Assembly (NCBI GenBank): GCA_903870545.1 | Contig: CAIQDI010000023.1 | Span: 1-48,727 of the forward strand | Direction of reading: 5' to 3' | Source: an uncultured Pseudomonadota bacterium | GTDB taxonomy: Bacteria > Pseudomonadota > Gammaproteobacteria > Methylococcales > Methylomonadaceae | DNA: 48,727 nt | Shown here: positions 1-8,541 of the stretch, one piece after another | How the letters are laid out: every line of letters starts with the position of its first letter | Position numbering within the stretch: position 1 is the first letter of the stretch | Translations under genes and position numbers: made by a program | Notes under the pieces: generated by a model | The model's database searches: none | The model's input: only the letters and a program-made list of their open reading frames with translations | Told to the model about the DNA's origin: nothing

Positions 1-1218
1 CAAACGCACGGAGAATGGCGTAAACAAGCCAAAACCGGCGACGTAATTTTAGTCATCGACGTGGGCGGTGGCACGACCGATTTGTCATTGATTGCCGTGA
101 CGGAAAAAGACGGCGTGTTAGATTTAACGCGGGTGGCAGTTGGCGACCATATTTTGTTGGGCGGCGATAACATGGATTTGGCGTTAGCGTACACCGTGAA
201 AGCCAAACTCGAAAAATCAGATACCCGCCTTGAACCGTGGCAAGTGCAAGCCTTAACGCACGGTTGCCGCGATGCGAAAGAAAAAATTCTGTCTTCAAAT
301 GTGGACAGCGTGCCGCTGGTCGTGCCAAGTCGTGGCGCGTCGTTAATGGATGGTGCGTTGCGGAGCGAATTAACCCGCGACGAAGTAAATAGCGTGTTGA
401 TTGAAGGATTTTTGCCCAGAGTTTCTGTGAGTGACCGCCCCGTTTCACGTTCACGCGGCGGATTGCAAAGCAAAGGTTTACCGTACGCGCAAGACGCAGG
501 CATTACGCGCCATTTGGCGGCATTTCTAGCGAAACAACACAATGCCGCTGACGATTTAGACGGCATTAACTTACCCGACGGCGCAACCTTTTTGCATCCG
601 ACAGCGGTACTTTTTAACGGTGGCGCATTCAAAGCCGAAGCGTTAAGCGAACGGTTAATGGAAGTGTTAAATTCGTGGTTGACCGCTGAAAATTCGCCCG
701 AAGCACGTTTATTAGCCGGTGCAAATTTAGATTTAGCGGTAGCACGCGGTGCCGCGTATTACGGTTTTGTTCGCAAAGGAAAAGGCGTGCGAATCAAAGG
801 CGGAACGGCGGCGGCATATTACGTTGGCATTGAAAGCGCAATGCCCGCTGTGCCTGGAATGCCACCCGAAATTCAAGCGTTGTGCATTGCGCCATTTGGT
901 ATGGAAGAAGGCACGCAAATCGAATTATCCGATGCCGAATTCGGTTTAATCGTTGGCGAGCAAGTGCGTTTCCGTTTCTTTGCGTCCACCACCCGCCGCG
1001 ACGACACGATTGGTACGCGCTTAGATTATTGGCAAGATGACGAATTATCGGAACTTAATGAAATTGAAATCACCCTTGATCAAGAAGGACGGCGTTCCGG
1101 CGAAGTGGTCTCAGTTCATTTAGGTTCGGCGGTGACGGAAGTTGGCACGTTAGAATTACAAGCAGTTTCAAACAAAGATAACGGTCGCTGGAAGATTGAA
1201 TTTGACGTGCGAAACTAA
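1..1218 (+). CDS. Hsp70/DnaK-family chaperone-like protein, 5' truncated by the window edge
   Basis: The reading frame is open from base 1, so the start lies outside the window; the GTG at 61 is an internal Val codon. The second phosphate-binding motif of the actin/Hsp70 ATPase fold is visible at once (VIDVGGGTTDLSL, from base 52). It is followed by a nucleotide-binding segment (FNGGAF, about base 619) and by a beta-rich C-terminal region ending RWKIEFDVRN. That ending and the lack of a DnaK-type EEVD-like tail fit the non-canonical 'Hsp70 family protein' group rather than DnaK or HscA. It probably uses ATP to bind client proteins in the cytoplasm; the client is unknown. A likely terminator follows, so it is probably the last gene of its operon. 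Family placement is good; the precise role is open. Confidence 0.85.
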   Translation, partial: QTHGEWRKQAKTGDVILVIDVGGGTTDLSLIAVTEKDGVLDLTRVAVGDHILLGGDNMDLALAYTVKAKLEKSDTRLEPWQVQALTHGCRDAKEKILSSNVDSVPLVVPSRGASLMDGALRSELTRDEVNSVLIEGFLPRVSVSDRPVSRSRGGLQSKGLPYAQDAGITRHLAAFLAKQHNAADDLDGINLPDGATFLHPTAVLFNGGAFKAEALSERLMEVLNSWLTAENSPEARLLAGANLDLAVARGAAYYGFVRKGKGVRIKGGTAAAYYVGIESAMPAVPGMPPEIQALCIAPFGMEEGTQIELSDAEFGLIVGEQVRFRFFASTTRRDDTIGTRLDYWQDDELSELNEIEITLDQEGRRSGEVVSVHLGSAVTEVGTLELQAVSNKDNGRWKIEFDVRN

Positions 1219-1228
1219 ATAAAAATTG

Positions 1229-1258
1229 GGTGAAAGGTCAACGCGCCTTTCGCCTTTT
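1229..1258 (+). terminator. Probable rho-independent terminator after the Hsp70-like gene
   Basis: GGTGAAAGG at 1229-1237 pairs with CCTTTCGCC at 1246-1254, giving a 9-bp stem with one G-T pair and an 8-nt loop. TTTTCT follows. It lies between the stop of the chaperone gene and darP, which suggests that darP has its own promoter or depends on read-through. Confidence 0.55.
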
Positions 1259-1281
1259 CTCCCACCTTTTACAGATTAAAA

Positions 1282-1950
1282 ATGACTGAATATATCATCC
1301 GAAATTACACCGATTCCGACGAAGAAGATTACGAATACGATGGCGAAGGCAACATTATTTATTACGCGGTGCGTCCGAATAAAACTCAAATAAAAAAAGA
1401 AATTGCGACATTATTAGCGTTAGGCGAAGAAATTTCGTCATTGCCTTCCGCGCAAATTACCGCGTTAGGATTGCCTGAAAAATTAGAAGCGTTGATTCGT
1501 GAACTTGCCAAAATGCCACGCAAAGCGGCTCGCAAACGTCAGCTGAAATTTATTGGGCAACAATTTTATAAAATGGAAAGTTTGGTTGAACCGATTTTCG
1601 AGAAACTCGCGAAATTTAAAAACCAAAGTGGTCACGCTGTCCGCGAACATCATTATGTTGAAAAGTGGCGCGAACGTTTATTGACAGAAGGTCACGATGC
1701 GTTAACCGAATTATTAGACGAACAACCGCAAGCGGATCGTCAACAATTACGGCAATTAGTGCGTAACGCGCAAAAAGAATTAGCGGCAGAAAAACCGTCA
1801 AAATCGTCGCTTTTGCTTTATCGTTATTTGAAAACATTATTTGATGGTATCGAGCTGGAAGAAGAGGCTGAAGAAGTGGAAGAAGATGATTTTGACGACT
1901 CGGATAACGATTTGGATGCGGATGATTTTGACGACGAAGACGAGTATTAA
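1282..1950 (+). CDS. darP: Ribosome maturation protein DarP (YjgA/DUF615 family)
   Basis: The 222-residue product carries the DUF615 core at about residues 30-190. Marks are KTQIKKEIATLLALGEEI, the basic run RKAARKRQLKFIGQ, RERLLTEG and ADRQQLRQLVRNAQKE. DarP binds pre-50S particles and aids late maturation of the large ribosomal subunit. The protein is longer than the E. coli form (about 183 aa) because of a strongly acidic tail, roughly residues 190-222, made almost only of E and D. The N-terminus is also acidic. The start is the ATG at 1282 after a short leader. The stop overlaps the stop of the convergent HDOD gene by 4 nt (1947-1950). Identity is certain at family level; the role of the acidic tail is unknown. 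Confidence 0.9.
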   Translation: MTEYIIRNYTDSDEEDYEYDGEGNIIYYAVRPNKTQIKKEIATLLALGEEISSLPSAQITALGLPEKLEALIRELAKMPRKAARKRQLKFIGQQFYKMESLVEPIFEKLAKFKNQSGHAVREHHYVEKWRERLLTEGHDALTELLDEQPQADRQQLRQLVRNAQKELAAEKPSKSSLLLYRYLKTLFDGIELEEEAEEVEEDDFDDSDNDLDADDFDDEDEY

Positions 1951-3413
1951 GAGAAAAAAGTCATCGCTTCATAAATGCGTTCTTGTGCTTTGTGCAGCAC
2001 ATTGAGCGAAAAATCCCCGTTTAATTTGCCTTGATTGAGTTTGACATACGCTGGAATAGTATTGAAGTAAGGCAGGTATTTCGCCTTGCGAGAACCGAAA
2101 TAACTGTGCAGCTTTGCCAAAATGACAATATCAATCAGGGTTAAATTATCTTCTCCGCTTTCATAAAACCAATCTTCGGCGAATTTAGGAATGTTCACCA
2201 ATTCGGCGGGAAAACCTAGATTGTGTAACATCATCATGCCAACAGGTGGACTTAAAAAAGGCAAAGCCATTTTTAATTCGCGTAAATTTGGAATCTCATC
2301 GGTTTGTTGTTCGGCAAAATTTAACACCGGAATTCTGCCAATATCGCAAATCAAACCCGCTAGCAAAGCATCTTCTGGATTAACAGTTTTGCTTTCTTTC
2401 GCCAAAACATAACACAAACTCGATAAATAAATGCTATTGCGCCAATTGGTTTGCATCATCTCCATCAAAGGCATATTTTTACTGTAAAACAATTGTTTAA
2501 CGCTAATTCCCATCACGACGCGGCGCGTGCCACCGATACCCAAACGAATTACCGCATTGTGACAATTCGTAATCGGTGTTTCAACCATATTATTTGCGGA
2601 TTGAATCAGTTTTGCCACAATCGTTGCGTCGTATTGCACGATATTGACGATGTCGGCGATAGCAATATCTGGCTCTTCTAATGCTTTTTTCAAGCGTAAG
2701 GCAACGTGTGGTAAGCTCGGTAAACTGAGAGTATTTTCTCGATAAGCGTGAGCAAAATCGGCAAAAAATTGGTTATTCGGCAATTCACGCGGCAACCCAC
2801 TTTTAACAAATGCGCCACCTGGTAAATAACGGTATTTGCGTTGACTGAGACGATATAAAAATAAACGTGAAACGGCGAGAACAATACTGGGCTGCGCTGT
2901 AATTGCCGTAGCACCGCATAAATAACCACTATTTAATGGCAATCCAGCTTGTGCTGTGTCACAAATCACTGTGTACGCAAAAACGCCGTCAGGTCGTAAT
3001 TCAATGCTGCCGTGCAACAAATAGTACGCATATTCCGTGCGCTCTCCGACAATAAAGACGACTGAATCGGCGTTGTAATGCAGCGTTTTGTGTTCGATTT
3101 GTTCTAACGTACTTTCCGACAAATAACGCAACGGCGCAAATTTTTTGAACAGTCGAATCGGTTGACGTTCTTCTTCGCTAATTAAAATAGGTGTAGTGCG
3201 TTCAGTCGGCACGATACCAAGGGGTACGAGTGAATTTTCGGTTTTAACCGGCTTATCGACTAATTCTTGTAACAATACTTCAGTCGAATGAGTGCGGGCA
3301 ACAAGACTAGGCGAAGGCGAAGAATTTCGTCTAAAACTGCCAAATAAAATATTTTGTGGCAATAAAATTAGCTGTTGCAGCGATTTATAAAAAGCGACTA
3401 GAGATTTTATCAT
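1947..3413 (-). CDS. HDOD-domain regulator with a cyclic-nucleotide-binding-like domain (paralogue 1)
   Basis: The protein has 488 aa. Residues about 95-210 resemble a cNMP-binding jelly roll (IEHKTLHYNADSVVFIVGER, YYLLHGSIELRPDG). However, the phosphate-binding cassette that should contact cAMP or cGMP is not recognisable. Residues about 235-430 form an HDOD domain (LSLPSLPHVALRLKKALEE, LIQSANN, NCHNAVIRLGIGGTRRVVMG, LAGLICDIGRIPVL), a non-enzymatic relative of HD phosphohydrolases used as a signalling scaffold. The ATG lies directly after the TAA of the upstream paralogue, so the two genes are translationally coupled. The closely matching order and motifs show a tandem duplication. The output process (motility, c-di-GMP or other) cannot be read from the sequence. 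Confidence 0.8.
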   Translation of the reverse strand: MIKSLVAFYKSLQQLILLPQNILFGSFRRNSSPSPSLVARTHSTEVLLQELVDKPVKTENSLVPLGIVPTERTTPILISEEERQPIRLFKKFAPLRYLSESTLEQIEHKTLHYNADSVVFIVGERTEYAYYLLHGSIELRPDGVFAYTVICDTAQAGLPLNSGYLCGATAITAQPSIVLAVSRLFLYRLSQRKYRYLPGGAFVKSGLPRELPNNQFFADFAHAYRENTLSLPSLPHVALRLKKALEEPDIAIADIVNIVQYDATIVAKLIQSANNMVETPITNCHNAVIRLGIGGTRRVVMGISVKQLFYSKNMPLMEMMQTNWRNSIYLSSLCYVLAKESKTVNPEDALLAGLICDIGRIPVLNFAEQQTDEIPNLRELKMALPFLSPPVGMMMLHNLGFPAELVNIPKFAEDWFYESGEDNLTLIDIVILAKLHSYFGSRKAKYLPYFNTIPAYVKLNQGKLNGDFSLNVLHKAQERIYEAMTFFS

Positions 3414-4937
3414 TTAAGAAAATAGGCTCATTGCGTCATCGATGCGTTGTTGTGCTTTGGCTAAAATATTCAGTGAAAAATCAGGATTTAATTTACCATT
3501 TTTCAATTTGGCATACGCGGGAATTGAATTGATGTACGGCAAATCTTTAGCGCGTGCCGTGCCAAAATAACTGTGCAATTTCGCCAAAATGACGACATCA
3601 ATGACAGTCAAAGCATCACCTTCACTTTCATGATACCAATCTTCTGAGTATTTAGGAATTTCTGTAATTTCACTAGGAAAGCCCAATTTGTATAAGACTA
3701 ATGAGCCAACCGCTGGATTTAAGTACGGCATCACAGTTTGTAAGTCCTGTAAATTAGGTGAATCACCAAGGTGTTGTTCGGAAAAATGAATCAACGGAAT
3801 TGCGCCAATATCACAAACTAATCCTGCTAACAGCGCATCTTCTGGATTCACTTGACCCGATTCCTGGGCAAGTACAAAACTTAAACTTGAAACATATAAA
3901 CTTTTTTTCCATAGTTCCTGCATTTGTGCGACGAGTTGCGGTGACTTAGATTGAAACAATTGTTTCACGCTAATTCCCATTACCAGTTTTCGAGTCGCTT
4001 CCAAACCTAAGCGCGTCACGGCATCGTGACAATTTTTAATCTGTATGGTGGGTGCATAAAGCGCACTATTAGAAACCTGAATTAGCTTTGCTACAACGGA
4101 CACATCGACTTCGATAATTTTAATCACGTCTTTAATGCTGATTTCATGTTGCATTGCTTTACGGAGTTTTATCGCTACTTGCGGCAATGACGGCAAACTC
4201 AGTTTATTTTCTCGGTAAGCTTGGAAGAAATCGTTAAAAAATACGGTATTAGGAATTTCTTTTGGTCGATCAATGTCAATTATTTCTAAAAGATTATTTT
4301 GTTGTGCGTATTGCGCTCGACTTTTATTAACCCACCATCTCACTACAGTGACTGGAATTGAAAGAATCAGACAAGGTGTTTTTGTTATTGCCGTCGCACC
4401 ACAAGTTTTGCCGCTATTCAGTGGCAAATTAGCTAAGGTAGAATTTTCAGTAATGGTGTAAGTTGCGCCCCCGTCGGAATGAAGCTCAACATTGCCTTTG
4501 AGTAGATAATAAACGTGTTCGCTTTGTTCATGCAAAGTAAAAAGTACCGAATTTGCACTGTACTTTAAAATACGTTGTTCAATTTGCCCAATGTCTTCAT
4601 CTGTTAAATCACGAATAGGAGCTAATTTTTTGAGTATCGCTAGTGGTTGCTTTTCATTACTGACAGCAATCGGTTTCGTATTTTTACTGACGACGGATTG
4701 ATCTGGCTGTTCCGTATTTTCATCTGGTACAACGACTGGAGTGAAAACAGCGGTAGCTGGAAAAGGAGCTTCAACCTTAACCTCAGTTTTGACTTCCTTG
4801 ACTTCAGGCTCAACCCTAATCTCATCCTCCGGCTCATCCCTAACCGTTTCATCCTTCGTTGCCGGCTCCACTGTTTTTTTAGAAAAAATCCCACTCGTCC
4901 ATAATTTCATATTTGTTACAAATCCGTTAATTGTCAC
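3414..4937 (-). CDS. HDOD-domain regulator with a cyclic-nucleotide-binding-like domain (paralogue 2)
   Basis: The product is up to 507 aa if it starts at the GTG at 4937. An ATG at 4910 (MKLWTSGIF) is an equal candidate; neither has a strong ribosome-binding site. Residues about 20-85 are a charged, Val/Glu-rich linker (EIRVEPEVKEVKTEVKVEAP). A cNMP-like domain follows (residues about 115-230), then an HDOD domain (about 250-450: LPSLPQVAIKLRKAMQH, NCHDAVTRLGLEATRKLVMG, LAGLVCDIGAIPLI). It aligns along most of its length with the next gene, which begins right at its stop. This copy has the longer N-terminal linker. Function beyond intracellular signalling is not assignable. Confidence 0.8.
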   Translation of the reverse strand: MTINGFVTNMKLWTSGIFSKKTVEPATKDETVRDEPEDEIRVEPEVKEVKTEVKVEAPFPATAVFTPVVVPDENTEQPDQSVVSKNTKPIAVSNEKQPLAILKKLAPIRDLTDEDIGQIEQRILKYSANSVLFTLHEQSEHVYYLLKGNVELHSDGGATYTITENSTLANLPLNSGKTCGATAITKTPCLILSIPVTVVRWWVNKSRAQYAQQNNLLEIIDIDRPKEIPNTVFFNDFFQAYRENKLSLPSLPQVAIKLRKAMQHEISIKDVIKIIEVDVSVVAKLIQVSNSALYAPTIQIKNCHDAVTRLGLEATRKLVMGISVKQLFQSKSPQLVAQMQELWKKSLYVSSLSFVLAQESGQVNPEDALLAGLVCDIGAIPLIHFSEQHLGDSPNLQDLQTVMPYLNPAVGSLVLYKLGFPSEITEIPKYSEDWYHESEGDALTVIDVVILAKLHSYFGTARAKDLPYINSIPAYAKLKNGKLNPDFSLNILAKAQQRIDDAMSLFS

Positions 4938-4969
4938 GATAGTACCGCCATTCAGTGCGAGTTAATTGG

Positions 4970-5386
4970 TTATTTTGGGGAGTTATAAAAAATTGCTGTT
5001 TTAGATAACGTGTCATGCCAACAGTGTTTTTTTTCATTCATGATTGCCCATAAAAACCCTAATCCGAGTGCACCCCACGAAACGATGGCGATGCTAAAAC
5101 GCTTAAAGGCTTGCAACCAGGTTATAGGTTGGCAATCGAACGTTAGCACTTGAAGTCTCCATGCCCGCAATCCCAATGTTTGTCCACCATGCGTCCAAAA
5201 CCAACCATAAAAAATAAAGCTAATTATTAACAAATAGAATAAATAAAAAATTTGATAATTTTTAAAAGCCTGTCCCGCGTTAAACGGTAAAATTAACGCC
5301 GTCGCCACAAATAGAACACTTAGTAACAAAAGTGAATCGTAGATAACAGCTGCCAGACGGCGTATTAAACTCGGTGTCTGTAACAT
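4970..5386 (-). CDS. RDD-family inner-membrane protein
   Basis: The 138-aa protein begins LIRRLAAVIYDSLLLLSVLF, carrying the Arg and Asp of the RDD family in the first membrane helix. Two further hydrophobic stretches follow (residues about 43-65 and 95-117). The closing motif is WHDTLSKTAIF, with the third conserved Asp. RDD proteins are poorly characterised; some have been linked to ion exchange. It lies 32 nt upstream of the HDOD pair on the same strand and may share its transcript. Confidence 0.85.
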   Translation of the reverse strand: MLQTPSLIRRLAAVIYDSLLLLSVLFVATALILPFNAGQAFKNYQIFYLFYLLIISFIFYGWFWTHGGQTLGLRAWRLQVLTFDCQPITWLQAFKRFSIAIVSWGALGLGFLWAIMNEKKHCWHDTLSKTAIFYNSPK

Positions 5387-5430
5387 ATCGTAATTAAGTG
5401 AATACGCCGTAAAAATAAGACAACACAGAA

Positions 5431-5613
5431 TTAAAGTTTAAATAACGATAATTTTTGTCCCAGGTACATCGTCATGACAACTAATAATCCAAGCATTAAC
5501 AACGAAGCAATAATTGGCAGACGCGGTCCCATCGATAATATGAAAAAATCAGTGACAAAAATACTGGTTAACAAGGGCTGATCAATCAAACCCGCAACAA
5601 TTTTTTTAAACAT
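5431..5613 (-). CDS. Small hypothetical membrane protein (60 aa)
   Basis: The start is set by a clear Shine-Dalgarno GGAG (complement of 5619-5622) 6 nt before the ATG at 5613, although the frame is open further upstream. The product begins MFKKIVAGLIDQPLLTSIF and is mostly two hydrophobic segments (residues about 12-30 and 33-52) with a short basic C-terminus. I do not recognise a family. It precedes the RDD gene on the same strand with a 44-nt gap. Confidence 0.55.
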   Translation of the reverse strand: MFKKIVAGLIDQPLLTSIFVTDFFILSMGPRLPIIASLLMLGLLVVMTMYLGQKLSLFKL

Positions 5614-5717
5614 AACAACTCCAAATTTGAACGCGCACACTTTGGCGCGTATGAAAAGAATAAAAAACAGTGCCGATTTTACTCTATTCAAAAGGGCAAT
5701 GTAAAAGAAAAGAAGTG

Positions 5718-5745
5718 TTGATTAACTGTGCATGAATTGTAATGA
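5718..5745 (+). promoter_or_regulatory. Possible sigma-70 promoter for pcnB-folK-panBC
   Basis: TTGATT at 5718-5723 and TAATGA at 5740-5745 are separated by 16 bp, about 28 bp before the pcnB start. This is a motif match in an AT-rich gap only, so confidence is low. It matters because the same transcript could feed the defence helicase downstream of panC. Confidence 0.3.
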
Positions 5746-5772
5746 TATTAGCCACATTATGAATAAAACCAA

Positions 5773-7218
5773 TTGAGTGTGAACGCCATTTTAACTTTTT
5801 TAAAAAACTTTGCAGATTCAGACAAAAAGCCTATTCGATCGGCAAAAATTGCTCGCCAAAAATTCATCGAAAAATTGCCCGACGTTGCCCCTCGCGCTAC
5901 TGAAACGTATGATGGCGCAACGATTATTCCGCGTCCAGATCATACCGTTTCGCGCCAACAAGTCGGCGAACACGCACTGAAAGTTTTGTATCGTCTACGA
6001 AAAGAAGGTTTCGATGCCTATTTAGTTGGCGGGTGCGTGCGGGATTTATTACTGGGACGCGAACCCAAAGATTTTGACGTAGTCACCGATGCCGAACCGG
6101 AACAAATTGCGGATATTTTTTCCAATTGTCGGTTAATTGGCAAACGATTTCGATTGGCACATGTGATTTATGGTCGAGAATTTGTCGAAGTCGCTACGTT
6201 TCGGAAAGCCATTAGCGACGACAAAAAAGATGCGCCCCGGATAACAAAAGAAGGGCGTATTTTACAAGATAATATCTACGGTTCGATTCACGAAGACGTG
6301 TGGCGACGCGATTTCACCATCAACGCGCTGTATTACAACATTCGGGATTTTTCGATTGTCGATTTTGTCGGCGGCATGGATGATCATAAAGCCGGCTTAA
6401 TTCGTTTAATTGGCGATGCCAGCGAACGCTTTCGGGAAGATCCTGTGCGAATGCTTCGCGCCGTCCGCTTTGCGGTGAAATTAGCGTTTAAATTACATCA
6501 CGATTGCGAACAAGCCATTCCATTGAACGCGCATTTGTTGGCCAGCATTCCAGCGGCGCGATTGCACGACGAAATTCCTAAATTATTTTTGTCGGGTTAT
6601 GGCGTGCAGACGTTTGAAATGTTGCGGCAACACGGTTTATTCGGCATGTTATTTCCGGCGGTTGAAAAAAGTTTGTCGCACGAAGCAGCGCATTTTCCCA
6701 AAATGATGGTGATTAACGCGCTGCAAAATGCCGATAATCGCGTCGCTGAGGGTAAACCGGTTCAGGCGTATTTTTTGTTTGCGGCATTATTATTTGAACC
6801 GATGCAGCAACGTGCCAATGAAAAAATGGCCAAAGGCGAACTCGATTCGGTCGCGTATTATGAGGCGGCGAGTGAAGTTTTAACGCAGCAAGTTCGGCGT
6901 TTGGCGATACCGCGTCATTTTACGTTAGCGATTCGGGAAATATGGAGTTTGCAGCCAAAATTCAGTGCGCGAGTGGGCATGAAACCGTATCGTTTACTGA
7001 CACATCCGCGTTTTCGGGCGGCGTATGATTTTTTGATGTTACGCGCTCAAACGGGCAGCGAATCAACGGAATTAGCGGAATGGTGGACAGCATATCAAGC
7101 GGCGAGCGAATCGGAACAACGCAAAATGACGCAACCGCCACCCGTCGCAAAGAAACCCAAGAAAAAACGCACTTATCGCAAAAAAGCGAAAACTCCTGTT
7201 ACGCATTCAGAGTCTTAA
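5773..7218 (+). CDS. pcnB: Poly(A) polymerase I
   Basis: The enzyme adds 3' poly(A) tails to RNA and so marks it for decay. The class II nucleotidyltransferase signature is complete: YLVGGCVRDLLLGREPKDFD, with the metal-binding DFD pair near residue 105, and RRDFTINALYYN with the conserved Asp. An RNA-binding region follows (DASERFREDPVRMLRAVRF). The lysine- and arginine-rich tail (KKPKKKRTYRKKAKT) is typical of PcnB and separates it from tRNA CCA-adding enzymes. The start is uncertain: TTG at 5773 or GTG at 5779, both with weak ribosome-binding sites. The length (about 480 aa) is normal. folK starts 5 nt after the stop, as in many gammaproteobacteria. Confidence 0.92.
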   Translation: MSVNAILTFLKNFADSDKKPIRSAKIARQKFIEKLPDVAPRATETYDGATIIPRPDHTVSRQQVGEHALKVLYRLRKEGFDAYLVGGCVRDLLLGREPKDFDVVTDAEPEQIADIFSNCRLIGKRFRLAHVIYGREFVEVATFRKAISDDKKDAPRITKEGRILQDNIYGSIHEDVWRRDFTINALYYNIRDFSIVDFVGGMDDHKAGLIRLIGDASERFREDPVRMLRAVRFAVKLAFKLHHDCEQAIPLNAHLLASIPAARLHDEIPKLFLSGYGVQTFEMLRQHGLFGMLFPAVEKSLSHEAAHFPKMMVINALQNADNRVAEGKPVQAYFLFAALLFEPMQQRANEKMAKGELDSVAYYEAASEVLTQQVRRLAIPRHFTLAIREIWSLQPKFSARVGMKPYRLLTHPRFRAAYDFLMLRAQTGSESTELAEWWTAYQAASESEQRKMTQPPPVAKKPKKKRTYRKKAKTPVTHSES

Positions 7219-7223
7219 AATTT

Positions 7224-7721
7224 ATGGTTATGGAAACACGCGCTTATTTAGGGTTAGGCAGTAATTTAGACGCGCCAATTGAACAATTACGCGCTGCTCG
7301 AACGGCAATTTGTGCGGTGATGGGTATTGAAGAAATGGCATTTTCAAGTTTATATCGCAGTCCGTCGATGGGTTCAAAAGATCAACCCGATTACGTTAAC
7401 GCCGTGATGGCAATTCAAACGGATTTACCGCCGCTGGTTTTATTAGCGACGTTGCAAACGATTGAAAATGAACACGGACGAGTGCGCCACGAACATTGGG
7501 GCGCACGCACGTTGGATATTGATATTTTATTATTTGGTGAACGCTGTTTGAACTTTCCGGATTTAGTCGTGCCACATTACGGCATGACGGAACGGGCGTT
7601 TGTGTTGTATCCGTTGGCTGAAATTGCACCCAATTTGATGATTCCTAAACACGGAAAACTGGCGGAACTTGTAGCGCGTTGCCCCTTAAACGATTTGGTG
7701 CGATTGTCCGATGTCACATAA
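7224..7721 (+). CDS. folK: HPPK, 6-hydroxymethyl-7,8-dihydropterin pyrophosphokinase
   Basis: It transfers pyrophosphate from ATP to hydroxymethyl-dihydropterin in folate synthesis. Diagnostic motifs are YLGLGSNL at the N-terminus, DQPDYVNAV, and the signature WGARTLDIDILLFG carrying the two metal-binding Asp residues. The start is ATG at 7224 or 7230, giving about 165 aa, the usual family length. The frame is open further back into pcnB, but that extension is not coding-like. Its last 11 nt overlap panB. Confidence 0.93.
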   Translation: MVMETRAYLGLGSNLDAPIEQLRAARTAICAVMGIEEMAFSSLYRSPSMGSKDQPDYVNAVMAIQTDLPPLVLLATLQTIENEHGRVRHEHWGARTLDIDILLFGERCLNFPDLVVPHYGMTERAFVLYPLAEIAPNLMIPKHGKLAELVARCPLNDLVRLSDVT

Positions 7722-8529
7722 TTATTTAACTCAAAATACAAGCAAATCGCTGACACATTTGGATTTGTTGGCGATGAAACAACGCGGCGAAAAAATTGTG
7801 TGTTTAACCGCTTACGATGCCAGTTTTAGTGCGTTGATTGACGCGACAGAAATTGACGTAATTTTAGTGGGCGATTCGCTTGGCATGGTGATTCAAGGGC
7901 ATTCGACCACGTTGCCCGTCAAAATTGACGACATGATTTATCACACCCGTTGTGTCACAAAAACTTGCAAACGGGCGTTGGTGGTTGCGGATTTGCCCTT
8001 TATGACTTATGCCACGCCCGAATTGGCGGCACAAAATGCAGCGGCACTGATTCAGAATGGTGGCGCAAAATTGGTGAAATTAGAAGGCGCGAAGATTGAA
8101 ATTGTGCAATTTTTAGTTTCTCAAGGCATTGCCGTTTGTGGGCATTTAGGATTATTACCGCAATTTATTCATCAACTGGGCGGTTACAAAGTACAAGGAA
8201 AAGCCGCAGAGGCTGCCGCGCAATTGCTCGCCGAGGCATTAGCGATTCAAAACGCAGGCGCATCGATGCTGATTTTAGAATGCGTTCCAGCGGAATTGGC
8301 GCGACAAATTACCGAACAATTAACGATTCCCGTGATTGGCATCGGCGCAGGTGGCGCGTGCGACGGGCAAGTTTTAGTCGTGTACGATATGTTAGGAATC
8401 AGCACAGGTAAACGCCCGCGTTTTTCAAAAAACTTTCTTGCCGACACAAACTCCATCGAATCCGCGTTAAAAAACTATTCAAATGCCGTTAAAAATGGCA
8501 GTTTCCCAACCGCTGAACACAGCTTTTAA
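7711..8529 (+). CDS. panB: 3-methyl-2-oxobutanoate hydroxymethyltransferase
   Basis: First step of pantothenate synthesis: ketopantoate from alpha-ketoisovalerate and methylene-tetrahydrofolate. Visible are the metal/substrate motif LVGDSLGMVIQGHSTTLPV, MIYHTRCV, LVKLEGA and the IGIGAGGACDGQVLV region of the TIM barrel. Its 272 aa match the family. It overlaps folK by 11 nt and is followed 12 nt later by panC, so the three genes are almost certainly co-transcribed. Confidence 0.95.
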   Translation: MSHNYLTQNTSKSLTHLDLLAMKQRGEKIVCLTAYDASFSALIDATEIDVILVGDSLGMVIQGHSTTLPVKIDDMIYHTRCVTKTCKRALVVADLPFMTYATPELAAQNAAALIQNGGAKLVKLEGAKIEIVQFLVSQGIAVCGHLGLLPQFIHQLGGYKVQGKAAEAAAQLLAEALAIQNAGASMLILECVPAELARQITEQLTIPVIGIGAGGACDGQVLVVYDMLGISTGKRPRFSKNFLADTNSIESALKNYSNAVKNGSFPTAEHSF

Positions 8530-8541
8530 ATTCAAAAAATC

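Noticed and set aside
7080-7223. N-terminal extension of folK inside pcnB
   Set aside because: It overlaps the basic tail of pcnB. The HPPK fold begins at the ATG at 7224/7230.
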